The position numbers and the translations under genes were made by a program. From UBA1672 sp046542355 (GTDB lineage Bacteria; Pseudomonadota; Alphaproteobacteria; Micavibrionales; Micavibrionaceae): a stretch of 24,196 nucleotides of DNA. Of this stretch, positions 1-6,465 are shown piece by piece (positions within the stretch are counted from its first letter, which is position 1; every line of letters begins with the position of its first letter). The notes beneath the pieces were generated by a model. That model did not search any database, had not been told where the DNA came from, and saw only the letters and a list, made by a program, of their open reading frames with translations. Location of the stretch: contig JBKHBN010000027.1 in assembly GCA_046542355.1 (NCBI GenBank), positions 1-24,196 of the forward strand, read 5' to 3'.

Positions 1-37
1 GTGCATATAAGATGCATCACCCTTTGGGCTAATATCT

Positions 38-54
38 CGTGACTACACTATCTA
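38..54 (+). repeat. Solo terminal repeat of TA-targeting element (copy A)
   Basis: This 17-bp stretch ends in GACTACACTATC-TA and matches 16 of 17 bases of the right end of the copy at 1096-1127. It has the orientation of a right end. The matching left end is not in the window, so the partner probably lies before base 1. The sequence right after it is the interior of an IS256-type transposase frame, so this end marks an insertion into, or truncation of, that gene. Confidence 0.6.
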
Positions 55-58
55 ATGA

Positions 59-202
59 AAACAGCCTGTTAAAGCTCTTGTACGCGGGTATCCAGAATGC
101 CCCAAAAAAAAATGGACCATGCCAATTCGAAACTGGAGCTTGACCCTCTCGCAGCTTGCTCTATATTTTGAAGAGAGATTGGATGACGCTCTACGCATCT
201 AG
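59..202 (+). pseudogene. IS256-family transposase, C-terminal remnant
   Basis: The frame from about base 59 to the TAG at 200-202 reads as a transposase C-terminus. Key stretches are KKKWTMPIRNWSLTLSQLAL followed by YFEERLDDAL, the typical end of IS256 (mutator-type) transposases, where a KKW.MPIRNW..ALSQLA.FFEGRL pattern is common. Only about 47 codons survive. The frame is cut upstream by the transposon end at 38-54. Its present stop codon is made by the first bases of the 200-472 element (TAGATAG), so the native stop may have been replaced. A matching IS256-type terminal repeat follows at 479-502, after that insertion. Family recognition is by eye. The DDE catalytic residues are not present, so the product cannot be active. 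Confidence 0.75.
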
Positions 203-472
203 ATAGTGTCGTCACATGTTATGTCTATTCTGCGCGAGTAAATTTTTAGGAGATAAGCCTGAAAACCGCGCAGGGACTAGCCGTAGCTAATGGCAAGCGG
301 TTTGAAGGCTTAGATACAAAAATTTGCCGCGCCCTTCGGGTTGCAATTTAAAAACAAATTATCTGCTTTTTTGTCTCTTGAATATGCTACGGCATGTCCT
401 GCGATCCAAAAAATTGATTCTTTGCTTTTAAATTGCAACAGCATTGTACATAACATGTGACGACACTATCTA
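200..472. mobile_element. MITE-like element, 273 bp, perfect 25-bp inverted repeats
   Basis: Bases 200-224 and 448-472 are perfect reverse complements over 25 bp; the outer part is TA-GATAGTGTCGTCACATG. A TA dinucleotide sits at both outer edges, as expected for TA target duplication by IS630/Tc1-mariner or IS5/IS427-type transposases. The interior has no coding frame of useful length. It does hold two more inverted repeats: 254-269 with 297-312 (14 of 16 pairs) and 340-353 with 426-439 (14 of 14). The element can therefore fold almost end to end. It lies between the end of the IS256 transposase frame and that element's right terminal repeat. The responsible transposase is not in the window, and the family assignment is an inference from the TA flanks. 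Confidence 0.8.
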
Positions 473-478
473 AACCTC

Positions 479-502
479 TGACACAGAATTTTGAACGGTC
501 TC
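479..502 (+). repeat. IS256-family right terminal repeat
   Basis: The stretch TGACACAGAATTTTGAACGG and the TCTC that follows resembles the reverse complement of IS256-family left ends (GAGAC-GTTCAAAATTCTGTGTCA type). It lies a few bases beyond the inserted MITE, where the end of the IS256 copy is expected. Removing 200-472 would place it directly after the transposase stop. The left end of this IS copy is not in the window. Confidence 0.55.
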
Positions 503-513
503 GTCTGTGTGTT

Positions 514-1020
514 CTATGGTGATTCCTGACTTTTTTTTGCGAGATATCTTTTGAAAGCGGAAATAATTTCGCTAAAGCTCTTACTTTTCCCGCGGGGGTA
601 AAATGCCTGTCCTAACTGCTCCATATCATTCGTACTTTTCACTTCCTCTTCAAGCTCCAGAGAAATTGTGCCCACAAGCTCATCCACAGTGGTGTCAGCC
701 ATATGCATTTTATATAGCTCGATCATAACTTTTTGTTCCTTTGCATGGAATTTTCCATCGCTCCAGACCATATCATGTGCAAATTCAAAAAAAATCATGC
801 GATCTTTTTTGTTTGATATCATTTTAAACATTTCTTTTGCTTTTTTTGGGGTAATTACATCTTGTTTCAAGATTTTCAACTGTTCCTCTGAAAAGGGCGC
901 GTCATCTAGAATTCTAGCCATGAGTCCAATTTCTTCGTCTGTTACCACATTGTCCGCATGTGCGAGTGCGAAAACTGTCCGCCACATGTAAAATTGGCTC
1001 TCACCAAGTGTCTCCATCAT
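514..1020 (-). CDS. TerB-like (tellurite-resistance TerB fold) protein
   Basis: A 168-residue protein. Residues about 10-120 look like a TerB-type helical domain: FALAHADNVVTDEEIGLM near the start and a second acidic turn, MVWSDGKFHAKEQKVM, near residues 84-99. The paired D/E-rich loops are the putative metal-binding sites of the family. The C-terminal 45 residues are basic and probably an extension. There is no signal peptide or membrane helix. Two ATG codons lie in tandem at the start. A TAGGA lies immediately upstream, so the second ATG (1017) may be used. The gene is alone, enclosed by the IS256 repeat on one side and a MITE-type end (1096-1127) on the other, so it could be cargo of a mobile unit. 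Its function is unknown; the TerB fold does not by itself imply tellurite resistance. Confidence 0.75.
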   Translation of the reverse strand: MMETLGESQFYMWRTVFALAHADNVVTDEEIGLMARILDDAPFSEEQLKILKQDVITPKKAKEMFKMISNKKDRMIFFEFAHDMVWSDGKFHAKEQKVMIELYKMHMADTTVDELVGTISLELEEEVKSTNDMEQLGQAFYPRGKSKSFSEIISAFKRYLAKKSQESP

Positions 1021-1095
1021 TCCTACTTTCTTTCCTTGACTTATCCAGACGATATTTGAACAATATTTTTATATATTGCGCAACAGCTATTACGT

Positions 1096-1127
1096 AGAAT
1101 AGACATAATACGTGACGACACTATCTA
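1096..1127 (-). repeat. MITE-type terminal repeat (copy D)
   Basis: The reverse complement of this 32-bp stretch matches bases 200-231 at 30 of 32 positions, including the outer TA-GATAGTGTCGTCAC. The outer edge again abuts TA. It has right-end orientation, so 200-231 and this copy also form an inverted pair spanning the TerB-like gene. It ends 45 bp before trmFO and may affect that gene's upstream region. Confidence 0.75.
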
Positions 1128-1172
1128 ATTACTGATTGCTCTTTTATAAGCCAACTGATAGAGACATCTATT

Positions 1173-2558
1173 ATGAATAAAAAGCTATTGCATATTATTG
1201 GCGGCGGTCTGGCTGGAAGTGAGGCCGCCTGGCAGGCCGCCAATATGGGTGTGTCTGTTGTTTTACATGAAATGCGACCCGGCGCTTCTACACCTGCACA
1301 TCAAACCGATGGATTTGCAGAGCTTGTATGCTCAAATTCGTTTCGCTCAGATGACTCACTATATAATGCTGTGGGGCTACTTCATGAAGAAATGCGCGCG
1401 CTTAATTCGCTTATCATGGCCGCGGCTGATGCCCATGCCTTGCCTGCCGGAGGTGCGTTAGCGGTTGACAGGGATCATTTTTCTAGCACCGTGGGAGATG
1501 CACTTAAGGGGCACCCAAACATTGCGGTTCAGCGTGCTGAAGTCAAATACCTCAATGATGCAGATATGGTGCATATCATTGTTGCAACAGGCCCTTTAAC
1601 TTCTGATGCCCTGAGCGCAGAAATAATGCGGCTTAGCGGCGAAGAGTCTCTTTCTTTTTTTGATGCTCTGGCTCCTATTGTTTATCTGGATAGTGTCAAT
1701 ATGGATGCGGCATGGTTTCAATCGCGCTATGATAAGGCCGGGCCTGCCGGAACAGGAAAAGATTACCTGAACTGCCCTATGGACAAAAAACAATACGAAA
1801 CGTTTGTTCATGAACTAATTCAGGCGCAGTGCGTTGAATTTAAAGAGTGGGAGAAAGACACTCCCTATTTTGAAGGGTGCATGCCTATCGAAGTTATGGC
1901 GTCCAGAGGAACCGAAACTTTACGTTTCGGTCCCATGAAACCTGTCGGGCTTACGAACCCGCACAAAAACGATCCACCTTATGCCGTGGTGCAGCTGCGT
2001 CAGGATAATGACCTTGGAACGCTTTATAACCTTGTCGGGTTTCAAACGAAAATGAAATACAGCGAGCAAAAACGCATTTTCAAAATGATACCGGGGTTGG
2101 AAAATGCTATGTTTGCGCGATTGGGCGGGATGCACCGGAACAGTTTTATTAATTCACCAAAACTTCTTGATTCTTATTTGCGACTTAAATCCTCACCACA
2201 TATCCGCTTTGCAGGTCAGATTACCGGATGTGAAGGTTATGTTGAAAGTGCCTCCATAGGGCTTTTGGCCGGGCGTTTTGCCGCTGCTGATATTCTTGGA
2301 CTTGCCTCACTTGAGCTGCCGCCGCAAGATACAGCTATGGGAGCCCTGCTCTATCATATTACAAAAGGCGCACATCGTGACACATTTCAGCCTATGAATG
2401 TTAATTTCGGGTTATTTCCTCCACCAGAGGACACCATGTTGCGTCCGCTTATGCCAAATGGCAAGCGCAAGAAGCTCAAAGGGAAGGATCGTAAAAAAGT
2501 TTATACCGACCGAGCCCGCGCTTCTCTGGCAGACTGGCTTTCTCGTTTGAACCAGTAA
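1173..2558 (+). CDS. trmFO: Methylenetetrahydrofolate--tRNA-(uracil-5-)-methyltransferase TrmFO
   Basis: TrmFO makes 5-methyluridine at position 54 of the tRNA T-loop. It takes the carbon from methylenetetrahydrofolate and reducing power from FADH2, in the cytoplasm. The 461-residue length fits the family. Residues 8-22 (IGGGLAGSEAAWQAA) form the N-terminal FAD dinucleotide-binding motif. ELVCSNSFRSDD (about 50-61) is a family signature carrying a conserved cysteine. GGMHRNSFINSPKLLDSYL lies in the second half, and the C-terminal KVYTDRARASLADW is also typical. It follows the mobile-element region and shares no obvious operon; the Lrp gene converges on it from the other strand. Family identity is very secure. 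This folate-dependent enzyme replaces the SAM-dependent TrmA of E. coli. Confidence 0.97.
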   Translation: MNKKLLHIIGGGLAGSEAAWQAANMGVSVVLHEMRPGASTPAHQTDGFAELVCSNSFRSDDSLYNAVGLLHEEMRALNSLIMAAADAHALPAGGALAVDRDHFSSTVGDALKGHPNIAVQRAEVKYLNDADMVHIIVATGPLTSDALSAEIMRLSGEESLSFFDALAPIVYLDSVNMDAAWFQSRYDKAGPAGTGKDYLNCPMDKKQYETFVHELIQAQCVEFKEWEKDTPYFEGCMPIEVMASRGTETLRFGPMKPVGLTNPHKNDPPYAVVQLRQDNDLGTLYNLVGFQTKMKYSEQKRIFKMIPGLENAMFARLGGMHRNSFINSPKLLDSYLRLKSSPHIRFAGQITGCEGYVESASIGLLAGRFAAADILGLASLELPPQDTAMGALLYHITKGAHRDTFQPMNVNFGLFPPPEDTMLRPLMPNGKRKKLKGKDRKKVYTDRARASLADWLSRLNQ

Positions 2559-2585
2559 AACCTTCAGATTAGATAAAATTCATCA

Positions 2586-3056
2586 CTACTCAACAGGAAC
2601 GCCCTTGAGGTCTTTTTCCTTACGCAAGGATAAGAATGATTTGACTGATGTTACATTGGGCATTGCGAGCAGGTCTTTGGTTAAAAATGCCTGATAGGCG
2701 TCCCAATTTTTGGCGACAATCCTGAGCATAAAATCCGAATCACCTGTGAGGAGGTGCGCTTCTCTTACAATCGGGTATTTTTCTATATATGACACAAATG
2801 TATCGACGTCCTCCTGCGCCTGACTCTTGAGTGTGACCATAGCAAAAACATGCACATCATAGCCCATCTTTGCCGCATCAACTTCGGCGCTGTATCCCTT
2901 GATATATCCTTTTTCTGTTAGAATCCTGACCCGTCGCAGGCATGGCGGTGGCGATATCCCAACAGATTTCGCCAGTTCCACGTTACTAATTCTCCCGTCT
3001 TTTTGTAACTTTCTGAGGATTTTTTTATCAATTATGTCTAATCTTGATCCACCCAT
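2586..3056 (-). CDS. Lrp/AsnC-family transcriptional regulator
   Basis: A 156-residue regulator with the two classic parts. Residues about 5-55 are the AsnC-type winged helix (LDIIDKKILRKLQKDGRISN, then ELAKSVGISPPPCLRRV as the helix-turn-helix). Residues about 65-145 are the RAM effector-binding domain, with the HLLTGDSDFMLRIV core. Such proteins form dimers to octamers and respond to amino acids or other small ligands. The ligand cannot be told from sequence. The gene is divergent from the ELM1-family gene, with a 122-bp intergenic region. A sigma-70-like promoter for this gene lies there under a 20-bp palindrome, which suggests autoregulation. The ATG at 3056 gives a complete N-terminal helix; the ribosome-binding site is weak (AAGG about 12 nt upstream). 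Confidence 0.93.
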   Translation of the reverse strand: MGGSRLDIIDKKILRKLQKDGRISNVELAKSVGISPPPCLRRVRILTEKGYIKGYSAEVDAAKMGYDVHVFAMVTLKSQAQEDVDTFVSYIEKYPIVREAHLLTGDSDFMLRIVAKNWDAYQAFLTKDLLAMPNVTSVKSFLSLRKEKDLKGVPVE

Positions 3057-3107
3057 TACGTCTTTAACCTTATTCTCTGTTCGAATTAGTTTAATTCAGG
3101 TAGAAAT

Positions 3108-3136
3108 TGTATAAGGATGCTTGCTTAAATTAGCAA
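3108..3136 (-). promoter_or_regulatory. Putative sigma-70 promoter of the Lrp-family gene
   Basis: Read on the minus strand there is TTGCTA (3136-3131), a 17-nt spacer, and TATACA (3113-3108). Each hexamer matches four of six consensus bases and the spacing is ideal. It lies 52 nt upstream of the Lrp-family start codon. A palindrome at 3119-3138 covers the -35 box and most of the spacer. Confidence 0.45.
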
Positions 3137-3138
3137 GC
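3119..3138. promoter_or_regulatory. Palindromic candidate operator
   Basis: GCTTGCT-TAAATT-AGCAAGC is a perfect 7-bp inverted repeat with an AT-rich 6-bp centre. This shape fits Lrp/AsnC binding sites (dyad around an AT-rich core). It sits between the divergent Lrp-family and ELM1-family genes and overlaps the putative -35 box of the former, so it may be the autoregulatory site and may also affect the plus-strand gene. A terminator is less likely, because no gene end points into this region. Confidence 0.5.
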
Positions 3139-3178
3139 CTTTATTAAAACACCTCCAAAATGAAAGACGGACACCCAG

Positions 3179-4132
3179 ATGCATACTTTTGTAACCAACC
3201 CAAAATGCTGGGTTATCACTGAGGGTCTTATCGGTACCGAGAATCAATGTATAGGTGTTGCCAACGCACTTGGCTTTCCTTATGAGCTTAAGCGTGTTGG
3301 CCTCAAAGAGCCATGGAGGAGTTTATCACCCTATTTGGGGTTTGAGCGCGCGGAAAGCTTTATCCCTCCTCTTGCTCCCCCGTGGCCGGATCTGCTTATT
3401 GCGAGCGGTAGAAAAAGTATTGCGGCCTCCCGCTTTATTAAAAAAGCGAGCAACGGGCATACATTTACGGTTCAAATTCAAGATCCAAGAGTATCACCCC
3501 GCTTTTTTGATCTCGTTGCCGTGCCTCGTCATGACCGGTTGCGCGGGAATAATGTCATTGTTACACATGCCAGTCCGAATAAAATTACACCCGCACTGCT
3601 TTCTGAAGCCAGAGACAAATTTTCTTTTTTAGGACAATATCCTTCGCCACGCTTTGCCGTTTTGATTGGCGGGTCAAGCAAAGCATACAAAATGACGTCA
3701 AAAAACACATGTGATCTTGTGCAGAGCCTTTCGCAAATTCAGGGGTCATTGATGCTTACATGCTCCAGACGCACTGGCGATGTGAACCAAAAAATTTTGG
3801 AAGAAAATCTAAAAAACGATACGAACTATATGTGGAACGGTTTAGATGGAAACCCTTATATCGGCTTGCTTTCGTGGGCAGACTTTCTGCTTGTTACAGC
3901 TGACAGTGCTTCTATGATTTCAGAGTGTTGCACTACGGGAAAGCCCGTATATATGATCCCTTTGGACGGTGGATCAAAAAGGATCACATCCCTTCACAAT
4001 CATCTTATAAATTATGGTGCGCTCAGGGTTCTTGATCATAAAAATGGTGCATTTGAGCCTTATCAATATACTCCTCTTAACGATGCACAATTTGTTGCAG
4101 AAGAAATAAGGAAGCGCATGCATCTGATATAA
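3179..4132 (+). CDS. ELM1/DUF1022 family protein (mitochondrial-fission ELM1-like)
   Basis: A 317-residue member of the family named after the plant mitochondrial fission factor ELM1; its alphaproteobacterial homologues have no settled role. The N-terminus (CWVITEGLIGTENQCIGVAN, residues about 10-29) and the middle stretch FTVQIQDPRVSPRFFDLVAV with HDRL after it are family hallmarks. The C-terminal stretch FLLVTADSASMISECCTTGK resembles the nucleotide-sugar-binding half of GT-B glycosyltransferases, so an envelope-related transfer reaction is possible (inference). There is no signal peptide or membrane helix. It lies between an Lrp-family regulator and trxB with 85 bp to the latter, so it may be transcribed alone. 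The ribosome-binding site before 3179 is weak (GACGGA). Confidence 0.88.
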   Translation: MHTFVTNPKCWVITEGLIGTENQCIGVANALGFPYELKRVGLKEPWRSLSPYLGFERAESFIPPLAPPWPDLLIASGRKSIAASRFIKKASNGHTFTVQIQDPRVSPRFFDLVAVPRHDRLRGNNVIVTHASPNKITPALLSEARDKFSFLGQYPSPRFAVLIGGSSKAYKMTSKNTCDLVQSLSQIQGSLMLTCSRRTGDVNQKILEENLKNDTNYMWNGLDGNPYIGLLSWADFLLVTADSASMISECCTTGKPVYMIPLDGGSKRITSLHNHLINYGALRVLDHKNGAFEPYQYTPLNDAQFVAEEIRKRMHLI

Positions 4133-4157
4133 TTTCTTTTTAAAGGTCATTCAATGC

Positions 4158-4185
4158 TTTACTCGTGCGCTGCTATGGCTAGAAT
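4158..4185 (+). promoter_or_regulatory. Putative sigma-70 promoter of trxB
   Basis: TTTACT (4158-4163), a 16-nt spacer and TAGAAT (4180-4185; five of six -10 consensus bases) lie in the 85-bp gap before trxB, 32 nt upstream of its ATG. The -35 box is weak. Confidence 0.35.
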
Positions 4186-4217
4186 GTCTTTGCACTACAT
4201 TATGGAGTAATCTTGCT

Positions 4218-5156
4218 ATGACACAAAAACATGAAACAAAAGTTCTTATTATCGGGTCAGGACCTGCCGGGTACACGGCGGCTATTTATGCAGCGCGTGC
4301 CAATCTCAAGCCTATTTTGGTTACGGGCATGGATCAGGGTGGACAGCTTATGATTACAACGGATGTTGAGAATTATCCCGGCTTTGCTGATCCTATTCAA
4401 GGACCTTTTTTAATGGAACAGATGCGCCAGCAAGCTGAAAATGTAGGGACAACTCTTCTGAATGATTATATCGTTGATGTTGATCTTTCACAGCGCCCTT
4501 TTATTGCCACTGGTGATTCCGGGCAGAGCTATAGTGGAGAGACGCTGATCATTGCCACTGGTGCCAAGGCGCGCTGGTTGGGACTGCCATCGGAAGAAGC
4601 CTTTATGGGGCGGGGCGTATCCGCGTGCGCCACTTGTGACGGGTTTTTCTTTCGCGGAAAGGATGTTGCTGTAGTTGGTGGCGGGAACAGTGCCGTTGAA
4701 GAAGCCCTCTTTTTAACTAATTTTTGTAACTCAGTTACACTTATCCACCGCAGGGATACTTTGCGCGCAGAGAAAATTATGCAAGGGCGTCTATTTAAGA
4801 ATGAAAAAGTTACCATTATGTGGAACAAAACGGTCGAGGAAATTCTGGGCGATGAAAGCGGAATGACGGGTCTGCGCCTGAAAGATACCCTTACCGGAGA
4901 GATGAGCGACATAGAGCGCCACGGTTTATTCGTTGCTATCGGGCATGTTCCTGAAACAGGGATGTTTAAGCACAGCCTTGAAATGGATCAGGAAGGGTAT
5001 CTCCTGACGGCTCCCGATTCAACAAAAACCAATATCCCCGGGGTTTTTGCCGCAGGGGATGTGGCAGATAAAGTCTATCGTCAGGCTGTAACAGCTGCTG
5101 GTCTGGGCTGTATGGCTGCTTTGGAGGCAGATCGCTTTTTGGGAGAGCACAAATAA
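4218..5156 (+). CDS. trxB: Thioredoxin-disulfide reductase
   Basis: A cytoplasmic FAD enzyme that passes electrons from NADPH to thioredoxin. The 312-residue length is normal for the low-molecular-weight bacterial type. The FAD motif IGSGPAGYTAAIYAARA spans residues 12-28. The redox-active pair is in SACATCDGFF, with Cys137 and Cys140 (CATC). The NADPH motif VGGGNSAVEEA is at about 153-163, and the second FAD contact, GVFAAGDVADKVYRQAVTAA, is near the C-terminus. All key residues are present. A GGAG sits 10 nt upstream of the ATG. The alpha/beta hydrolase follows on the same strand and could share its transcript. Confidence 0.97.
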   Translation: MTQKHETKVLIIGSGPAGYTAAIYAARANLKPILVTGMDQGGQLMITTDVENYPGFADPIQGPFLMEQMRQQAENVGTTLLNDYIVDVDLSQRPFIATGDSGQSYSGETLIIATGAKARWLGLPSEEAFMGRGVSACATCDGFFFRGKDVAVVGGGNSAVEEALFLTNFCNSVTLIHRRDTLRAEKIMQGRLFKNEKVTIMWNKTVEEILGDESGMTGLRLKDTLTGEMSDIERHGLFVAIGHVPETGMFKHSLEMDQEGYLLTAPDSTKTNIPGVFAAGDVADKVYRQAVTAAGLGCMAALEADRFLGEHK

Positions 5157-5166
5157 ATATGCGTTC

Positions 5167-5379
5167 ATGGCGATGAATGCTCTAAAAAAGCTTGCGTTTT
5201 TACTTTACCGTTTTTTTACGCTGCTAGATCGTGTTATCACCCGTTCTTCTTTTGGTACATTTTTTTTGCTGTTAGATTTGATTAAAAAAACTGGGAGATG
5301 CAGAACATTTTTCACTTATCAGCAATACGAGCCTTACGTAGCGGAGACTGGTTGGCGCAAAGATCCATTGAGCATGTAA
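5167..5379 (+). CDS. Possible small protein overlapping the hydrolase start
   Basis: A 70-codon frame begins 10 bp after the trxB stop and overlaps the next gene by up to 82 bp in another frame. The product is basic with a hydrophobic first half (KKLAFLLYRFFTLLDRVI, then FGTFFLLLDLIKKTG), which could be an amphipathic or membrane-associated helix pair. No Shine-Dalgarno sequence is evident. It could be a real small gene translationally coupled to the hydrolase, or just the open leader of that gene. I do not recognise a family. Confidence 0.3.
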   Translation: MAMNALKKLAFLLYRFFTLLDRVITRSSFGTFFLLLDLIKKTGRCRTFFTYQQYEPYVAETGWRKDPLSM

Positions 5380-6434
5380 AGGTTCCAGATCACGCTATTT
5401 CCTACCTGCCTGCGCGCTGTGCGGATGACCCTATGCCGCGCGGATGGAGGTATATTCCCTTTACACCCTATGGGGATATTGAAATTGCTTGTTACCGCGC
5501 AAAAGCTCATGGCTCTATACAATCCAAAATCATCTGGATCTCAGGATTTAAATCCAGTATCGATACTTATGACGACATAGCCCTGCATGCCTTTCGGCGT
5601 AAGGGAATAGAGATCGATATCATTTTTTTACCAAACCCCGGGAAAGCCACGGGGTTTTTAAATGATAATAGAAATATTGTGCGCGCAAGCCTTATGGATT
5701 CTCTTCCCTCAGGTTGCATAAAGAGCGGCGTTCCTCATTTTATTTTTGCACATTCTTTGGGCGCCAGAGCTGTGCTTGAGAATATGCTTGATTCAGATTT
5801 TTCCGATCATCTTTACGAAAATTATGCCGGGGGGTTTTTTATTGCGCCGCATTTTTCTTCACCATATCTCGGGGCCCAGCCCTTAAATGCTATTTATTCA
5901 CTTTACTGCAGTCTCTATTATGACCAAGAGTGCGGCGAGGCTCCTTTGGACAGGATTGGAGAAAGTTTAGAGCGACTGCGCTTCATTGATATAACCGATA
6001 TTCCCGGCTCTTTGACAACTTTGTTCAACAATACCGGCCAGTATCAAAGAAAATTCTCTGCGCCAGAGCATACAATACCTACGCACGGTCAGGTTTTATA
6101 TTGCCTTCAATCAGGAAAACGCCTGCTGCACTATATGAGCTCTTGTGATATACCCGTATCGGCGCTTAAATTTCCAATGGCTATGATCGCAGGGAAAAAA
6201 GATATTATCTCCTCAGTGCACTCGGTAGACCGCCTGGCTAAAATTTTCTGCGCACAAAATTTTCGCTCTCATGCCAGGCACCAGCCTTTTTTACAATCCA
6301 GAGAAGTGCGCGCATATATAATACGCACAATGGCAGAAATGACCTCTGCCCAAGAAAACCCTTTAGTTTTGCATGCGGAAAAAGAGACAGCATCTACATA
6401 TGCACATGCAGATGGTGCGCCAGCCGCTGTGTAA
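5298..6434 (+). CDS. Alpha/beta hydrolase (lysophospholipase-like)
   Basis: A 378-residue alpha/beta-hydrolase-fold protein of the serine aminopeptidase/lysophospholipase (PldB-like) type. The strand before the first catalytic loop is QSKIIWISGFKSSIDTYDDI. The nucleophile elbow is FIFAHSLGARAVL with Ser153; the position before the His is Ala rather than the usual Gly. Likely acid Asp302 (AGKKDIISS) and base His328 (ARHQPFLQSREVRAYI) complete the triad. There is no signal peptide. At the ATG at 5298 a GGGAG touches the start codon, which is too close. A TTG at 5352 (codon 19) has GGAG 5 nt upstream and may be the true start, giving 360 residues. The substrate is unknown; acylglycerol or lysolipid is a family-based guess. 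It faces aatA tail to tail. Confidence 0.85.
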   Translation: MQNIFHLSAIRALRSGDWLAQRSIEHVKVPDHAISYLPARCADDPMPRGWRYIPFTPYGDIEIACYRAKAHGSIQSKIIWISGFKSSIDTYDDIALHAFRRKGIEIDIIFLPNPGKATGFLNDNRNIVRASLMDSLPSGCIKSGVPHFIFAHSLGARAVLENMLDSDFSDHLYENYAGGFFIAPHFSSPYLGAQPLNAIYSLYCSLYYDQECGEAPLDRIGESLERLRFIDITDIPGSLTTLFNNTGQYQRKFSAPEHTIPTHGQVLYCLQSGKRLLHYMSSCDIPVSALKFPMAMIAGKKDIISSVHSVDRLAKIFCAQNFRSHARHQPFLQSREVRAYIIRTMAEMTSAQENPLVLHAEKETASTYAHADGAPAAV

Positions 6435-6465
6435 TCTTACGGCTGCTGATCTTTTACCACACCCC

